A stretch of 45,536 bases of DNA from Paraburkholderia sp. (GTDB taxonomy: Bacteria; Pseudomonadota; Gammaproteobacteria; Burkholderiales; Burkholderiaceae): positions 1 to 45,536 of the forward strand of contig SCRN01000046.1 in the NCBI GenBank assembly GCA_004322045.1. Direction: 5' to 3'. Positions 8,053-17,118 of this stretch are shown here, one piece after another (position 1 is the stretch's first letter; each line of letters starts with the position of its first letter). The position numbers and the translations under genes were made by a program. The notes beneath the pieces were generated by a model, which did not search any database, had not been told where the DNA came from, and saw only the letters and a list, made by a program, of their open reading frames with translations.

Positions 8053-9015
8053 ATGAAGCGAAATTACACCGTTGTGATGGGCGGCGCGGCCGCCGCGCCC
8101 GGCGTCAACGAGCCTGAAGGCGAGGGCGCCGAGCCCGATCGTGCCGAACGCGATCCGTTCATTGCCGCGATGGGAGAACGCGTTCGTCTGCTGCGGGCGC
8201 GGCGTGGAATGACGCGCAAAGCGCTCGCCGCGGAAACGGGGCTCTCGGAGCGCCATCTCGCCAATCTCGAGTCAGGCATGGGCAACCCGTCGGTGCAGGT
8301 CCTGCGGCAGATCGCGACGACGCTCAATTGCGCGTTGGCCGAGATCATCGGCGACGTCACGACTTCGTCCGCCGATTGGATGCTCATTCGCGAGCTGTTG
8401 CAGGACCGCGATCAAGCGGCGCTGCAGCGCGCGCGTCTCGCGCTCGCGCAACTGTTCGAGCAAGCGGCGGCCGACCCGCACCGGCGCGAACGGATTGCGT
8501 TGATCGGCTTGCGCGGCGCGGGCAAGTCGACGCTTGGGCGCATGCTGGCTCAGGAAATGAAGGTGCCGTTCGTCGAACTCAATCGTGTCGTCGAGCAATT
8601 GGCCGGGTGCCCGCCTTCGGAAATTCATTCGCTCTACGGTGCAAGCGCCTATCGGCGCTACGAGCACCGGGCGCTCGAAGCCGTGATTGCGGAACACCCG
8701 CGAGCCGTGATCGCGTCACCCGGCGGGCTCGTGTCGGAGCCGTCGACGTTCAGCATGCTGCTGACCCATTGCTTCACCGTGTGGCTGCAGGCCACGCCCG
8801 AAGAGCATATGCGGCGCGTCGTGGCGCAAGGCGATTTGCGCCCGATGTCGGGCAATAGCGAGGCGATGGACGATTTGAAGCACATCCTCGCCGGCCGCAG
8901 CGAACTATATGGCCGAGCGGACATGACGTTCGACACGAGCGACAAGACGCTGGCCGATGCCTACCTCGCGTTGCGCGATCGCATTGCGGCTCGACTCGGC
9001 GCTGAAATGGCGTAA
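8053..9015 (+). CDS. boxR: BoxR-type regulator: HTH fused to shikimate-kinase-like domain
   Basis: A 320-residue regulator of the BzdR/BoxR type. Residues about 40-100 form an XRE helix-turn-helix (LLRARRGMTRKALAAETGLS, then NLESGMGNPSVQVLRQIA). From about residue 145 a shikimate-kinase-like fold follows, with Walker A GLRGAGKST at 152-160. In this family the C-terminal domain is known to sense benzoyl-CoA and relieve repression. The ATG at 8053 is chosen over a TTG at 8026 that lies within the palindrome. It is divergent from the DUF4863-boxD-ligase unit and upstream of boxCBA, ideally placed to control both through the three GCA-N4-AGTGC sites. Confidence 0.93.
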   Translation: MKRNYTVVMGGAAAAPGVNEPEGEGAEPDRAERDPFIAAMGERVRLLRARRGMTRKALAAETGLSERHLANLESGMGNPSVQVLRQIATTLNCALAEIIGDVTTSSADWMLIRELLQDRDQAALQRARLALAQLFEQAAADPHRRERIALIGLRGAGKSTLGRMLAQEMKVPFVELNRVVEQLAGCPPSEIHSLYGASAYRRYEHRALEAVIAEHPRAVIASPGGLVSEPSTFSMLLTHCFTVWLQATPEEHMRRVVAQGDLRPMSGNSEAMDDLKHILAGRSELYGRADMTFDTSDKTLADAYLALRDRIAARLGAEMA

Positions 9016-9077
9016 CCGGCACACGCGTGACGGACTGCTAACGCACCGCCCGCGTTTACCCGTAATCACGCGAAACA

Positions 9078-9091
9078 TGCATTGAAGTGCT
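9078..9091. promoter_or_regulatory. Candidate BoxR operator O3 (upstream of boxCBA)
   Basis: TGCA-TTGAAG-TGCT carries the same core GCA-N4-AGTGC (9079-9090) seen before boxR and the leftward unit, 64 bp before the boxC ATG. A degenerate reverse copy, GCACTATCGTTC at 9111-9122, has one mismatch and could be a second half of the site. Further TGCA words occur at 9097, 9110 and 9133. BoxR binding is inferred. Confidence 0.58.
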
Positions 9092-9154
9092 TTACATGCA
9101 ACCTGATGATGCACTATCGTTCATCGAAACGATGCAGCTCATTAGGAGAAAGGC

Positions 9155-10822
9155 ATGCTCAACCCGCAGACGGCGGTGCGCGTCGATTACCGCACCGACC
9201 CATCGCAGTACAAGCACTGGAAGCTCGCGTTCAATGGCCCCATCGCCACGCTCGGCATCGACATCGCCGAGGACGGCGGCATTCGCGATGGCTACAAGCT
9301 CAAGCTCAATTCGTACGATCTGGGCGTCGACATCGAGTTGCACGATGCTTTGCAGCGCATTCGCTTCGAACACCCGGAAGTCAAGACCGTCGTTCTAACA
9401 AGCCTGAAAGAGCGCGTGTTTTGCTCGGGGGCGAACATCTTCATGCTCGGTTTGTCCTCGCATGCATGGAAGGTCAACTTCTGCAAGTTCACGAACGAGA
9501 CGCGCAATGGGATCGAGGACACGTCGCGCCACTCCGGGCTCAAGTTCATCGCGGCCGTGAATGGCGCGTGCGCCGGCGGCGGTTACGAACTCGCGCTCGC
9601 CTGCGACGAAATCATGCTCGTGGACGACCGTTCCTCGTCGGTCGCCTTGCCCGAGGTGCCGCTGCTCGGTGTGCTGCCCGGCACGGGTGGGCTAACCCGC
9701 CTCACCGACAAGCGCAAGGTCCGGCACGACCGCGCCGATATTTTCTGCACGGTCGTCGAAGGCATCCGTGGCGAACGGGCCAAGCAATGGCGGCTCGTCG
9801 ATGAAGTGGTCAAGCCCAATCAGTTCGAGCAAGCCGTGCAGGCGCGTGCGCTGGAACTGGCCGCGCAGAGCGATCGCCCCGACGGTGCGAAGGGGGTGGC
9901 GCTCGAGCGCATCGAACGCACGGACCGTGAAGACGGCATCGACTACGAAACGGTCGAGGTGTCGATCGACCGCGCGAAACGCACGGCCACCTTCGTCATG
10001 AAGGCGCCGAGCGGCGCCGAGCCCTCAACGCTCGATGCGATCGTCGAAGCGGGCGTGCGGTGGTGGCCGCTTCGGTTCGCGCGCGAGCTCGACGACGCGA
10101 TCCTTTCCATGCGGACCAACGAACTCGAGATCGGCACTTGGATCTTCAAGACGTCGGGCGACGCATCGGCGGTGCTCGCCGCGGATGCGATGCTGCTCGC
10201 GCATCGCGATCATTGGTTCGTGCGCGAAACGATCGGCATGTTGCGCCGTACGTTGGCGCGCATCGACGTGTCCTCGCGCTCGTTGTTTGCGCTGATCGAG
10301 CCGGGCTCGTGCTTTGCCGGCACATTCGCCGAATTCGCGTTCGCCGCCGACCGCACCTATATGGCGGCGCTGCCGGCCAATGAGGAAGAAGAGCCGGCTA
10401 TCACGCTCTCCGAAGTCAACTTCGGCCTGTATCCGATGGTCACCGGCCAGTCGCGCATTGCCCGGCGATTTTATGAGGAGTCCGAAGCGATCGAGGCCGT
10501 GCGGGCCAAGATCGGCGTTCCGGTTCGTGCAGTCGAAGCCGAGCGCCTCGGCCTCGTGACGGCGTCGCCCGACGATATCGACTGGGCCGACGAGATTCGC
10601 ATCGCGCTGGAAGAACGCGCTGCGATGTCCCCGGACGCGCTGACGGGCCTCGAGGCGAACTTGCGCTTCAACGGGGCGGAAACGATGGAGACGCGCATTT
10701 TCGGGCGCTTGTCAGCTTGGCAAAACTGGATCTTCAACCGTCCGAACGCCGTCGGCGAGAAGGGCGCGCTCAAGGTCTACGGCAAAGGCAGCAAAGCGCA
10801 ATTCGACGCAGCCCGCGTCTGA
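9155..10822 (+). CDS. boxC: Benzoyl-CoA-dihydrodiol lyase (2,3-epoxybenzoyl-CoA dihydrolase)
   Basis: A 555-residue crotonase-superfamily enzyme that opens the ring of 2,3-epoxybenzoyl-CoA hydrolytically, giving 3,4-dehydroadipyl-CoA semialdehyde and formate. The N-terminal half holds the crotonase oxyanion and active-site stretches VVLTSLKERVFCSGANIFML and AAVNGACAGGGYELALACDEI, then LPEVPLLGVLPGTGGLTRL. The second half is a diverged crotonase domain, as expected of BoxC's double length. AGGAG ends seven bases before the ATG. It is the first gene of the boxC-boxB-boxA unit, followed 32 bp later by boxB. It works in the cytosol. Confidence 0.95.
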   Translation: MLNPQTAVRVDYRTDPSQYKHWKLAFNGPIATLGIDIAEDGGIRDGYKLKLNSYDLGVDIELHDALQRIRFEHPEVKTVVLTSLKERVFCSGANIFMLGLSSHAWKVNFCKFTNETRNGIEDTSRHSGLKFIAAVNGACAGGGYELALACDEIMLVDDRSSSVALPEVPLLGVLPGTGGLTRLTDKRKVRHDRADIFCTVVEGIRGERAKQWRLVDEVVKPNQFEQAVQARALELAAQSDRPDGAKGVALERIERTDREDGIDYETVEVSIDRAKRTATFVMKAPSGAEPSTLDAIVEAGVRWWPLRFARELDDAILSMRTNELEIGTWIFKTSGDASAVLAADAMLLAHRDHWFVRETIGMLRRTLARIDVSSRSLFALIEPGSCFAGTFAEFAFAADRTYMAALPANEEEEPAITLSEVNFGLYPMVTGQSRIARRFYEESEAIEAVRAKIGVPVRAVEAERLGLVTASPDDIDWADEIRIALEERAAMSPDALTGLEANLRFNGAETMETRIFGRLSAWQNWIFNRPNAVGEKGALKVYGKGSKAQFDAARV

Positions 10823-10854
10823 CCGTCACGACTTCGCACGAGGAACGCTCAATC

Positions 10855-12282
10855 ATGTCCACGATCAACTACAGCGAAAAGATCCCCAACAACGTCGACC
10901 TGGCCGGCGATCGCACGTTGCAGCGCGCGCTCGAACAATGGCAGCCGAATTTCCTGTCCTGGTGGGGCGACATGGGCCCGGACGGCTCGCACGGCTTCGA
11001 CGTTTATCTGCGCACGGCCGTGAGCGTCGACCCTGGCGGGTGGGCGCACTTCGATCACGTGAAGATGCCCGACTATCGCTGGGGCATCTTCTTGTCTCCG
11101 GGCGAGGCCGATCGCAAGATCCATTTCGGCGAGCACAAGGGCGAAGCGGCGTGGCAGGAAGTGCCGGGAGAGCACCGCGCCAACTTGCGCCGGATCATCG
11201 TCACGCAAGGCGATACGGAGCCCGCCTCGGTCGAGCAGCAGCGGCACTTGGGCCTCACGGCGCCGTCGATGTACGACCTGCGCAACCTGTTCCAAGTCAA
11301 TGTCGAGGAAGGGCGGCACCTGTGGGCGATGGTCTACCTGTTGCACCGCTATTTCGGGCGGGACGGGCGCGAGGAGGCGGATGCGCTGCTTGCGCGCCGC
11401 TCGGGCGATGACGACAACCCGCGCATTCTCGGCGCTTTCAACGAGAAGACGCCCGACTGGCTGTCGTTCTTCATGTTCACGTATTTCACCGACCGCGACG
11501 GCAAGTTCCAACTGTCCGCGCTCGCCGAATCGGGCTTCGATCCGCTCGCGCGCACGACCAAGTTCATGCTGACCGAGGAAGCGCACCACATGTTCGTCGG
11601 GGAATCGGGTGTCTCGCGTGTGGTGCAGCGCACGGCGCAGGTCATGAACGAACTGAAGACCGACGATGTGACCAAGCTGCGCGCGGCCGGCGTCATCGAT
11701 CTACCGACGATTCAACGCTATCTGAACTTCCATTACTCGGTGACGATCGACCTGTTCGGCGCGGATCAGTCCTCCAACGCGGCGACGTTCTATAGCTCGG
11801 GCCTGAAGGGCCGTTACGAGGAGTCAAAGCGCGACGACGATCATCGGTTGACGGGGAGGAGCTACAAGCTGCTCGACGTCGAAGACGGCAAACTGATCGA
11901 ACGCGACGTGCCGATGCTCAACGCCATGAACGAAGTGCTGCGCGACGACTACATCGGGGATTCTGTGGCGGGCGTGAACCGCTGGAACAAGGTGCTGGAG
12001 AAGGCCGGGATCGATTTTCGTCTGACCGTGCCGCACAAAGCGTTCAATCGTCAGATCGGCACGTTCGCGGGCGTGCGCGTCGCGCCCGACGGCCGCGTCG
12101 TGAGCGAAGCCGAATGGGCGGCGAACGAGGCCAACTGGCTGCCCACGCCGCAAGACCGCGCGTATGTCGCATCGCTCATGGGCCGGGTGACGGAGCCTGG
12201 TAAGTTCGCCAATTGGATCGCGCCTCCCGCGATGGGGATCAACCGTCAGCCGATCGATTTCGAGTATGTGCGGTTCAACTAG
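10855..12282 (+). CDS. boxB: Benzoyl-CoA 2,3-epoxidase oxygenase subunit BoxB
   Basis: A 475-residue diiron oxygenase that inserts one oxygen atom from O2 into benzoyl-CoA to form the 2,3-epoxide, with electrons from BoxA. Two ExxH ligand pairs are visible: EEGRHLW with Glu152 and His155, and TEEAHHMF with Glu242 and His245. NFHYSVTIDLFGAD and DDDHRLTGRSYK are strongly BoxB-like. The ATG at 10855 has GAGGA ten bases upstream. An in-frame upstream extension into the end of boxC is not used. The gene sits 32 bp after boxC and 137 bp before boxA. Length and motifs are complete. Confidence 0.96.
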   Translation: MSTINYSEKIPNNVDLAGDRTLQRALEQWQPNFLSWWGDMGPDGSHGFDVYLRTAVSVDPGGWAHFDHVKMPDYRWGIFLSPGEADRKIHFGEHKGEAAWQEVPGEHRANLRRIIVTQGDTEPASVEQQRHLGLTAPSMYDLRNLFQVNVEEGRHLWAMVYLLHRYFGRDGREEADALLARRSGDDDNPRILGAFNEKTPDWLSFFMFTYFTDRDGKFQLSALAESGFDPLARTTKFMLTEEAHHMFVGESGVSRVVQRTAQVMNELKTDDVTKLRAAGVIDLPTIQRYLNFHYSVTIDLFGADQSSNAATFYSSGLKGRYEESKRDDDHRLTGRSYKLLDVEDGKLIERDVPMLNAMNEVLRDDYIGDSVAGVNRWNKVLEKAGIDFRLTVPHKAFNRQIGTFAGVRVAPDGRVVSEAEWAANEANWLPTPQDRAYVASLMGRVTEPGKFANWIAPPAMGINRQPIDFEYVRFN

Positions 12283-12419
12283 AGCCGAACGCCGAACGTT
12301 GCGCTAGCGATTAGCTTCGCCGATCGCCCCTTGCCTTCACCGTAAATGCAAACGCATTACATCCGCTCCGGAGCGGCCTCTCCGAACGAGAGACGTTCCG
12401 GCGCGGGCAGTGAGCCCTC
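12283..12419 (+). other. boxB-boxA spacer with tandem hairpins
   Basis: This 137-bp gap inside the boxCBA unit holds a perfect 14-bp palindrome CCGCTCCGGAGCGG (12363-12376), followed at once by a CTCTC-CGAAC-GAGAG hairpin (12378-12392). There is no T-tract. An imperfect inverted repeat GTAAATGC/GCATTAC lies just before (about 12342-12360). No coding region is seen. These structures may set the ratio of BoxB to BoxA messages, which is inferred. Confidence 0.4.
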
Positions 12420-13673
12420 ATGAATATGCCCGCCGCCCCCATCGAAGTTATCGAGCAGCACCTGATCGACCCCGAGATTTGCATTCGGTGCAACACTTGC
12501 GAAGAGACCTGCCCCATCGATGCGATCACGCACGACAGAAACAACTATGTCGTGAAGGCGGACGTTTGCAACGGCTGCATGGCGTGTATCTCTCCGTGCC
12601 CCACGGGGGCGATCGACAGTTGGCGCACCGTGTTCAAAGCGCAGGCCTACGGTATCGACGAGCAATTCGGATGGGATGAGCTGCCGCCGGAGAAATCGAT
12701 CGGCGAGGCGGCGACCGCATCGATGCAAGCATCGAGCGTCGAGTCCTTGGGCGACGACGTGATCGATATCGAGGCTGACGGTTCGACGCAGACCCGTAGC
12801 GCGACGGTGCCGCCCTGGTCCGCGGCAAAGCCCTACGTCAATCTCTACACCCATAAAGCGCCCATCCAAGCGACGGTGGTGGGCAACTATCGATTGACCG
12901 ATGCATCGACCAAAAGCGACATCCGCCACATCGTCCTCGATTTCGGCGCGATTCCGTTTCCGGTGCTCGAAGGGCAATCGATCGGCATCTTGCCGCCCGG
13001 CGCGACGCACGACGGCAAGCCGCATCATGCTCGCCAGTATTCCGTTGCAAGCCCCCGAAACGGGGAGCGCCCCGGTTACAACAATCTCTCTTTGACGGTC
13101 AAACGCGTCACGCACGATCATGAAGGCAACGTGGCCGCAGGCGTGTGCTCCAACTATCTGTGCGATCTGCGCAAGGGCGACGTCGTCACGGTGATCGGTC
13201 CGTTCGGCAGTACGTTCTTGATGCCCAATCATCCGCATTCGAATTTGCTCATGATTTGCACCGGCACGGGATCGGCGCCGATGCGCGCGATGACCGAATA
13301 CCGGCGCAGGCGCCGCTTGAGGGGCGCGACCGGAAAGCTGATGCTGTTCTTCGGCGCGCGCACCAAGGACGAGCTGCCTTATTTCGGGCCGCTGATGAAT
13401 TTGCCGAAGGACTTCATCGATACGAACCTGGCGTTCTCGCGAACACCCGGGCAACCGAAGCGATACGTCCAAGATGTCATGCGCGAGCGGTCCGTCGACC
13501 TCGCGCAATGGCTGGCGGATGAACAAACCCACCTCTACGTCTGCGGGCTGCGAGGCATGGAGGAGGGCGTGCTGCAGGTGCTGCAGGAGATCGCACAGCG
13601 CAACGGCCTCGCCTGGCCGGCGCTATGGGCGCGCCTGAAGCGCGAGGGACGCTTGAACGTCGAAACGTATTGA
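12420..13673 (+). CDS. boxA: Benzoyl-CoA 2,3-epoxidase reductase subunit BoxA
   Basis: A 417-residue iron-sulfur flavoprotein that carries electrons from NADPH to BoxB. Two [4Fe-4S] ferredoxin motifs open the protein: Cys21, Cys24, Cys27 and Cys31 in [12 protein letters not shown], and Cys50, Cys53, Cys56 and Cys60 in [13 protein letters not shown] ferredoxin-NADP reductase domain follows, with [11 protein letters not shown] for flavin binding and [12 protein letters not shown] for nucleotide binding, ending in [12 protein letters not shown]. No clear Shine-Dalgarno is visible before the ATG, and a second in-frame ATG lies at 12426. It is the last gene of the boxCBA unit. Confidence 0.95.
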   Translation: MNMPAAPIEVIEQHLIDPEICIRCNTCEETCPIDAITHDRNNYVVKADVCNGCMACISPCPTGAIDSWRTVFKAQAYGIDEQFGWDELPPEKSIGEAATASMQASSVESLGDDVIDIEADGSTQTRSATVPPWSAAKPYVNLYTHKAPIQATVVGNYRLTDASTKSDIRHIVLDFGAIPFPVLEGQSIGILPPGATHDGKPHHARQYSVASPRNGERPGYNNLSLTVKRVTHDHEGNVAAGVCSNYLCDLRKGDVVTVIGPFGSTFLMPNHPHSNLLMICTGTGSAPMRAMTEYRRRRRLRGATGKLMLFFGARTKDELPYFGPLMNLPKDFIDTNLAFSRTPGQPKRYVQDVMRERSVDLAQWLADEQTHLYVCGLRGMEEGVLQVLQEIAQRNGLAWPALWARLKREGRLNVETY

Positions 13674-14151
13674 TTCATGGCGTGCCTGCGCCGTTCAAAC
13701 CGCTAGAAAATTCAAAATGATTTGAACGAGCGTTTCGTGTGCCTCGAAAGCGCTAGGGCGACCGATGCGGATTTCCCGCCCAGGGCGATATAGTCTTACT
13801 CTTATTGGGTGATGCCGAACGCAGCACGCGGCTCGACCGTCCGTGCCCGCGATGCTTACGTTATTCTTGCGCTGCCGCGATTAACCGACGGCGAAGCGCG
13901 TGCGCGGATCAATCGGTCAGTGCAGCGTCCGCGGCCCTCAGGGGTATCAAATAGTCCGACTAGTTAAGGGTATTCATGTATTAAGAGCATCGTACCGGTG
14001 AGCTAGCATTGCTGCGTTCATGCATCGGCCGCCGCGTGCTCGCATTTCGATCGCACGGCGGCGCTGGAGCACAATCCGGCGCGAGCCAGTCGACGGTCCG
14101 CGCCGTTTCGCAAAGAAGCATTTAAGCCAACGAAAAACTACGGAGGACGAG
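13674..14151. other. 478-bp intergenic region, no gene seen
   Basis: This non-coding stretch lies between boxA and the sugar importer. It contains a small hairpin TTCAAA-ATGA-TTTGAA (13711-13726), nested beside an outer GTTCAAA/TTTGAAC pair (13693-13727), and an AT-richer patch around 13785-13815 that could be the importer's promoter. No strong terminator with a T-tract was seen after boxA. An upstream in-frame extension of the binding-protein gene to 14020 lacks a ribosome site and a signal peptide. Confidence 0.5.
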
Positions 14152-15255
14152 ATGACGAACGAGCGAGACGATGCGCAAGATGAAATCCAAGGGGCCGCTG
14201 GCGAGGGCACCGCGAACCGCATGCGGCGCGGGTTGCTGCAAGGCGCGGGGCTAGGCGCCGCGTTGGCCATGATGGGCGGGATGATCACGCCCGCGCAGGC
14301 GGCTGAAGCGCCGTTTCCCTCGCACAAGCGCTGGAAGATCGTGTTCGTCAATCACGTGACGACCAATCCGTTTTTCGTGCCGACGCAATATGGCATTCAA
14401 GACGCCTGCGCCGTGCTGAACATGGATTATCAGTGGACCGGCTCCGCCAATGCGGATGTCGGCGAGATGGTCAACGCGATGAATGCGGCGATTGCGGCGA
14501 AGGCCGACGCGATCGCGGTGCCGATCGTCGATCCGAAAGCATTCAACGGCCCGATTCAGAAGGCGCTCGACGCCGGTATCCCGGTGTTTGCTTACAATGC
14601 CGACGCGCCGCGCGGCAGCACGAACCCGCGGCTCGCCTACATCGGACAGGACTTGTATTTGTCGGGTTATCAGATGGGCGAGCGCATCGTGAGCCTGGTC
14701 GATAGCGGGCTCGTTGCGCTGTTCATCGCCACGCCGGGCCAGCTCAACATCCAGCCGCGGCTCGACGGCGCCGCCGATGCGATCAAGAAGTCGGGCAAGA
14801 AGATCGAGGTTCAAACGATCGCCACGGGCGCGACGGTGAACGAGGAACTCTCGAAGATCAAGTCGTTCTATCTCGGGCACCAGGACGTGAAAGGGATGTT
14901 CGCCGTCGATGCGGGGAGCACGCAGGGCGTCGCGCAAGTCATGAAGGAATCCAAGCTGCCGGAGAAGGGCGTGCATGGCGGCGGGTTCGACTTGCTGCCC
15001 CAGACGGTGCAATTGATTCATGACGGCTTTCTCGATTTCACGATCGATCAGCAACCCTACGTGCAGGGCTTCTATACTGTGGTGGAGGCCTTTACGTATC
15101 TGGTGTCGGGCGGCCTCGTCGGTCCGGCGGACATCAATTCCGGCCTGAAGTTCGTCACGAAGTCGACCGTCGATCCGTACCTGAACACGTCGACCCGCTA
15201 TGAAGGCAAGAGCACGAAGGCGCAAGTCGTGCCGCGCTCGGGTGCTATCAAGTGA
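14152..15255 (+). CDS. CUT2 sugar ABC importer, periplasmic binding protein
   Basis: A 367-residue ribose/fructose-type (Peripla_BP_4, RbsB/FrcB-like) binding protein that captures a sugar in the periplasm. A long N-region with RMRRG leads into a hydrophobic stretch ending ITPAQAAEA, which looks like a twin-arginine-style signal peptide. The mature protein begins near AEAPFPSHKRWKIVFVNHVTTNPFF. MNAAIAAKADAIAVPIVDPKAF and DAGIPVFAYNADAP are typical of the family's sugar-binding cleft. GGAGG at 14142-14146 fixes the ATG at 14152. Its stop overlaps the permease start by one base (TGATG). The sugar is unknown. Confidence 0.92.
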   Translation: MTNERDDAQDEIQGAAGEGTANRMRRGLLQGAGLGAALAMMGGMITPAQAAEAPFPSHKRWKIVFVNHVTTNPFFVPTQYGIQDACAVLNMDYQWTGSANADVGEMVNAMNAAIAAKADAIAVPIVDPKAFNGPIQKALDAGIPVFAYNADAPRGSTNPRLAYIGQDLYLSGYQMGERIVSLVDSGLVALFIATPGQLNIQPRLDGAADAIKKSGKKIEVQTIATGATVNEELSKIKSFYLGHQDVKGMFAVDAGSTQGVAQVMKESKLPEKGVHGGGFDLLPQTVQLIHDGFLDFTIDQQPYVQGFYTVVEAFTYLVSGGLVGPADINSGLKFVTKSTVDPYLNTSTRYEGKSTKAQVVPRSGAIK

Positions 15256-16262
15256 TGAGTGAAAGCGTCAACGAAACTCGCCGCCGTCCCGTAGCCTCGC
15301 GCGCTAGCTCGAGGTTCGGGGGCTTCGCGTGGTCTGCCGAATTGCGGATCCTGCTCGTCGCCGTTCTTGTCGGCGCGTACTTCGAAACGGCCAATCACGA
15401 TTTCTTGCTGACGAGTGCGAGCCTGGAGAATCTCTCGCAGTTCGTCGCGCCGGCGGCGATCATCGCATTCGGCGAAATCATGCTGATGATCGGCGGCGAG
15501 ATCGACTTGTCGGCGGGCATGGTGTTCGCATTTGCGCCGTTCATGATGGCGTTCGCCGCCGACGCCGGCGCGCCGATGTGGCTGGCCGTGCTCGCGGGCG
15601 TGACTGCGGCGGGGCTCGTTGGTTTCGTCAACGGCGCCGTGACGGTGTTTCTGCGCTTGCCTTCTTTCGTCACGACCCTCGGCACGTTGTTTCTCATCAA
15701 CGGCATCACGTTGACGATCTCGCGCGGCACGCCCGTTTCGACGCCGGGCGGTCCCGATTTCATGGCGGTGATGGGCGGATGGGGCTATAGCGAGATTTGC
15801 TGGGCCGTCGCGATCGCGCTTGCCATGCACGTCCTGCTGCGGCATACGCGCTGGGGCTTGCATACGGTCGCGAGCGGCGCCAACCCGCTCGGCGCCTCGG
15901 AAGCCGGGATCCACGTGAACCGCCTAAAGCTCGGTAATTTCATTCTGGCCGCCGTATTGGCAGGATTCACGGGCATTCTCGAAGGCGTTCGGATCACTTC
16001 CATCGACCCGCAGGCGGGGGGCAATCAGATCATGTTCCTCGCGGTCGCGGCGGCCGTGATCGGCGGCACGCCGCTGACGGGCGGATCGGGCACGATCATT
16101 GGCGGGCTGATCGGCGCGGCCGTGCTGGGCATGTTGAACGACGGCTTTACGCTGATCGGCATCAACGCCTTCACGTTCAACATCATTCTCGGCGCGGCGA
16201 TTCTCGCTGCGATGATCTTCAACATCCACGTGGCGCGGCTCAGCCGGCGCGGGAGATCGTGA
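15255..16262 (+). CDS. CUT2 sugar ABC importer, permease
   Basis: A 335-residue inner-membrane permease of the RbsC/FrcC family with about eight to ten hydrophobic segments. GEIMLMIGGEIDLSAGMVFAF is the hallmark of this family, and GGTPLTGGSGTIIGGLIGA near residue 270 is its conserved cytoplasmic loop. It forms the membrane channel for the sugar delivered by the upstream binding protein. Translation is coupled on both sides by TGATG overlaps with the binding-protein and ATPase genes. A GTG at 15252 in the same frame is an alternative start. Confidence 0.93.
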   Translation: MSESVNETRRRPVASRASSRFGGFAWSAELRILLVAVLVGAYFETANHDFLLTSASLENLSQFVAPAAIIAFGEIMLMIGGEIDLSAGMVFAFAPFMMAFAADAGAPMWLAVLAGVTAAGLVGFVNGAVTVFLRLPSFVTTLGTLFLINGITLTISRGTPVSTPGGPDFMAVMGGWGYSEICWAVAIALAMHVLLRHTRWGLHTVASGANPLGASEAGIHVNRLKLGNFILAAVLAGFTGILEGVRITSIDPQAGGNQIMFLAVAAAVIGGTPLTGGSGTIIGGLIGAAVLGMLNDGFTLIGINAFTFNIILGAAILAAMIFNIHVARLSRRGRS

Positions 16263-17050
16263 TGGCTGAGACGGGCGGGCCGCTCGCGCTGCAGGCTCAA
16301 AACATCGTCAAGCGCTTCGGCGCCGTTACCGCGCTCGACGGCGTATCGCTGCAATTGGCCGAAGGCGAAATTCTCGGCATTCTCGGCGATAACGGCGCAG
16401 GCAAATCGACGCTGATCAAGATCCTCACGGGTTTTCATCAGCAGACGAGCGGCGAGTTATCGATTCGCGGCGAGCAGATGCTGCTGCGCTCGGTCGATCA
16501 CGCGCGCTCGCTCGGTATCGAATGCGTCTATCAGGATCTTGCGCTCGCCAACTCGCTGAGCATTTACCACAACATGTTCTTGAATCGCGAGATCGTCTAC
16601 CCTGGGCCGATCCGCTTTCTGAACCATCGCGCGATGCGCGAGCGCGCCGCGCAGTGCTTGGAAGACATCGGCGTGCATGTGCCGTCGGTGACGATGCCGG
16701 TCGAACGGCTATCGGGCGGGCAGCGTCAAGCGATCGCGGTTGCGCGCGCCGTGAACTCGAACGCACGCATTCTATTGCTCGACGAACCGCTGGCCGCCAT
16801 GGGCGCGCGCGAGGCGGGGCTCATCATCGACTTGATCATGCGGCTCAAGGAGAAGGGCGGCTTGTCGATCGTCATGATCATGCACAACTACGCGCAGACG
16901 CTCGATATTGCCGACCGCATCATGCTGATGCAACGCGGGCGCGTGACGTACGAGCAGCACAGCGCGCAAACGTCGGTGCCCGAACTCATGGAAATCGTGC
17001 GCCGCGAATATCGCGCGATGCGCGAAGCGACGAACGGCGGGGCAGCCTAG
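16262..17050 (+). CDS. CUT2 sugar ABC importer, single-domain ATPase
   Basis: A 262-residue ABC ATPase that powers the importer at the cytoplasmic face. Walker A GDNGAGKST is at residues 42-50, the signature LSGGQRQAIAVARAV lies near 145, and Walker B LLLDEPLAAMG near 170. Unlike RbsA and most CUT2 ATPases, which carry two fused ATPase domains, this one has a single domain, as in the FrcA type, and would work as a homodimer. The start overlaps the permease stop (TGATG) and GGGAGA lies upstream. It is the last gene of the three-gene operon, followed by a large hairpin region. Confidence 0.93.
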   Translation: MAETGGPLALQAQNIVKRFGAVTALDGVSLQLAEGEILGILGDNGAGKSTLIKILTGFHQQTSGELSIRGEQMLLRSVDHARSLGIECVYQDLALANSLSIYHNMFLNREIVYPGPIRFLNHRAMRERAAQCLEDIGVHVPSVTMPVERLSGGQRQAIAVARAVNSNARILLLDEPLAAMGAREAGLIIDLIMRLKEKGGLSIVMIMHNYAQTLDIADRIMLMQRGRVTYEQHSAQTSVPELMEIVRREYRAMREATNGGAA

Positions 17051-17054
17051 AGCA

Positions 17055-17108
17055 CGTTCGCTCCGCTGGAGCGGGCGCGAACGGGGCCTAACGAGGGACC
17101 CCGTTCGC
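17055..17108. terminator. Alternative hairpins between convergent ATPase and binding-protein genes
   Basis: GCGAACGGGG (17077-17086) and CCCCGTTCGC (17099-17108) form a perfect 10-bp stem. The segment GCGAACG also pairs perfectly with CGTTCGC at 17055-17061, around an inner CCGCT/AGCGG stem (17063-17074), so two exclusive hairpins share one arm. It fills the 68-bp gap between convergent genes. A bidirectional terminator is likely, although neither direction shows a T-run. Confidence 0.55.
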
Positions 17109-17118
17109 CGTCGATCGT

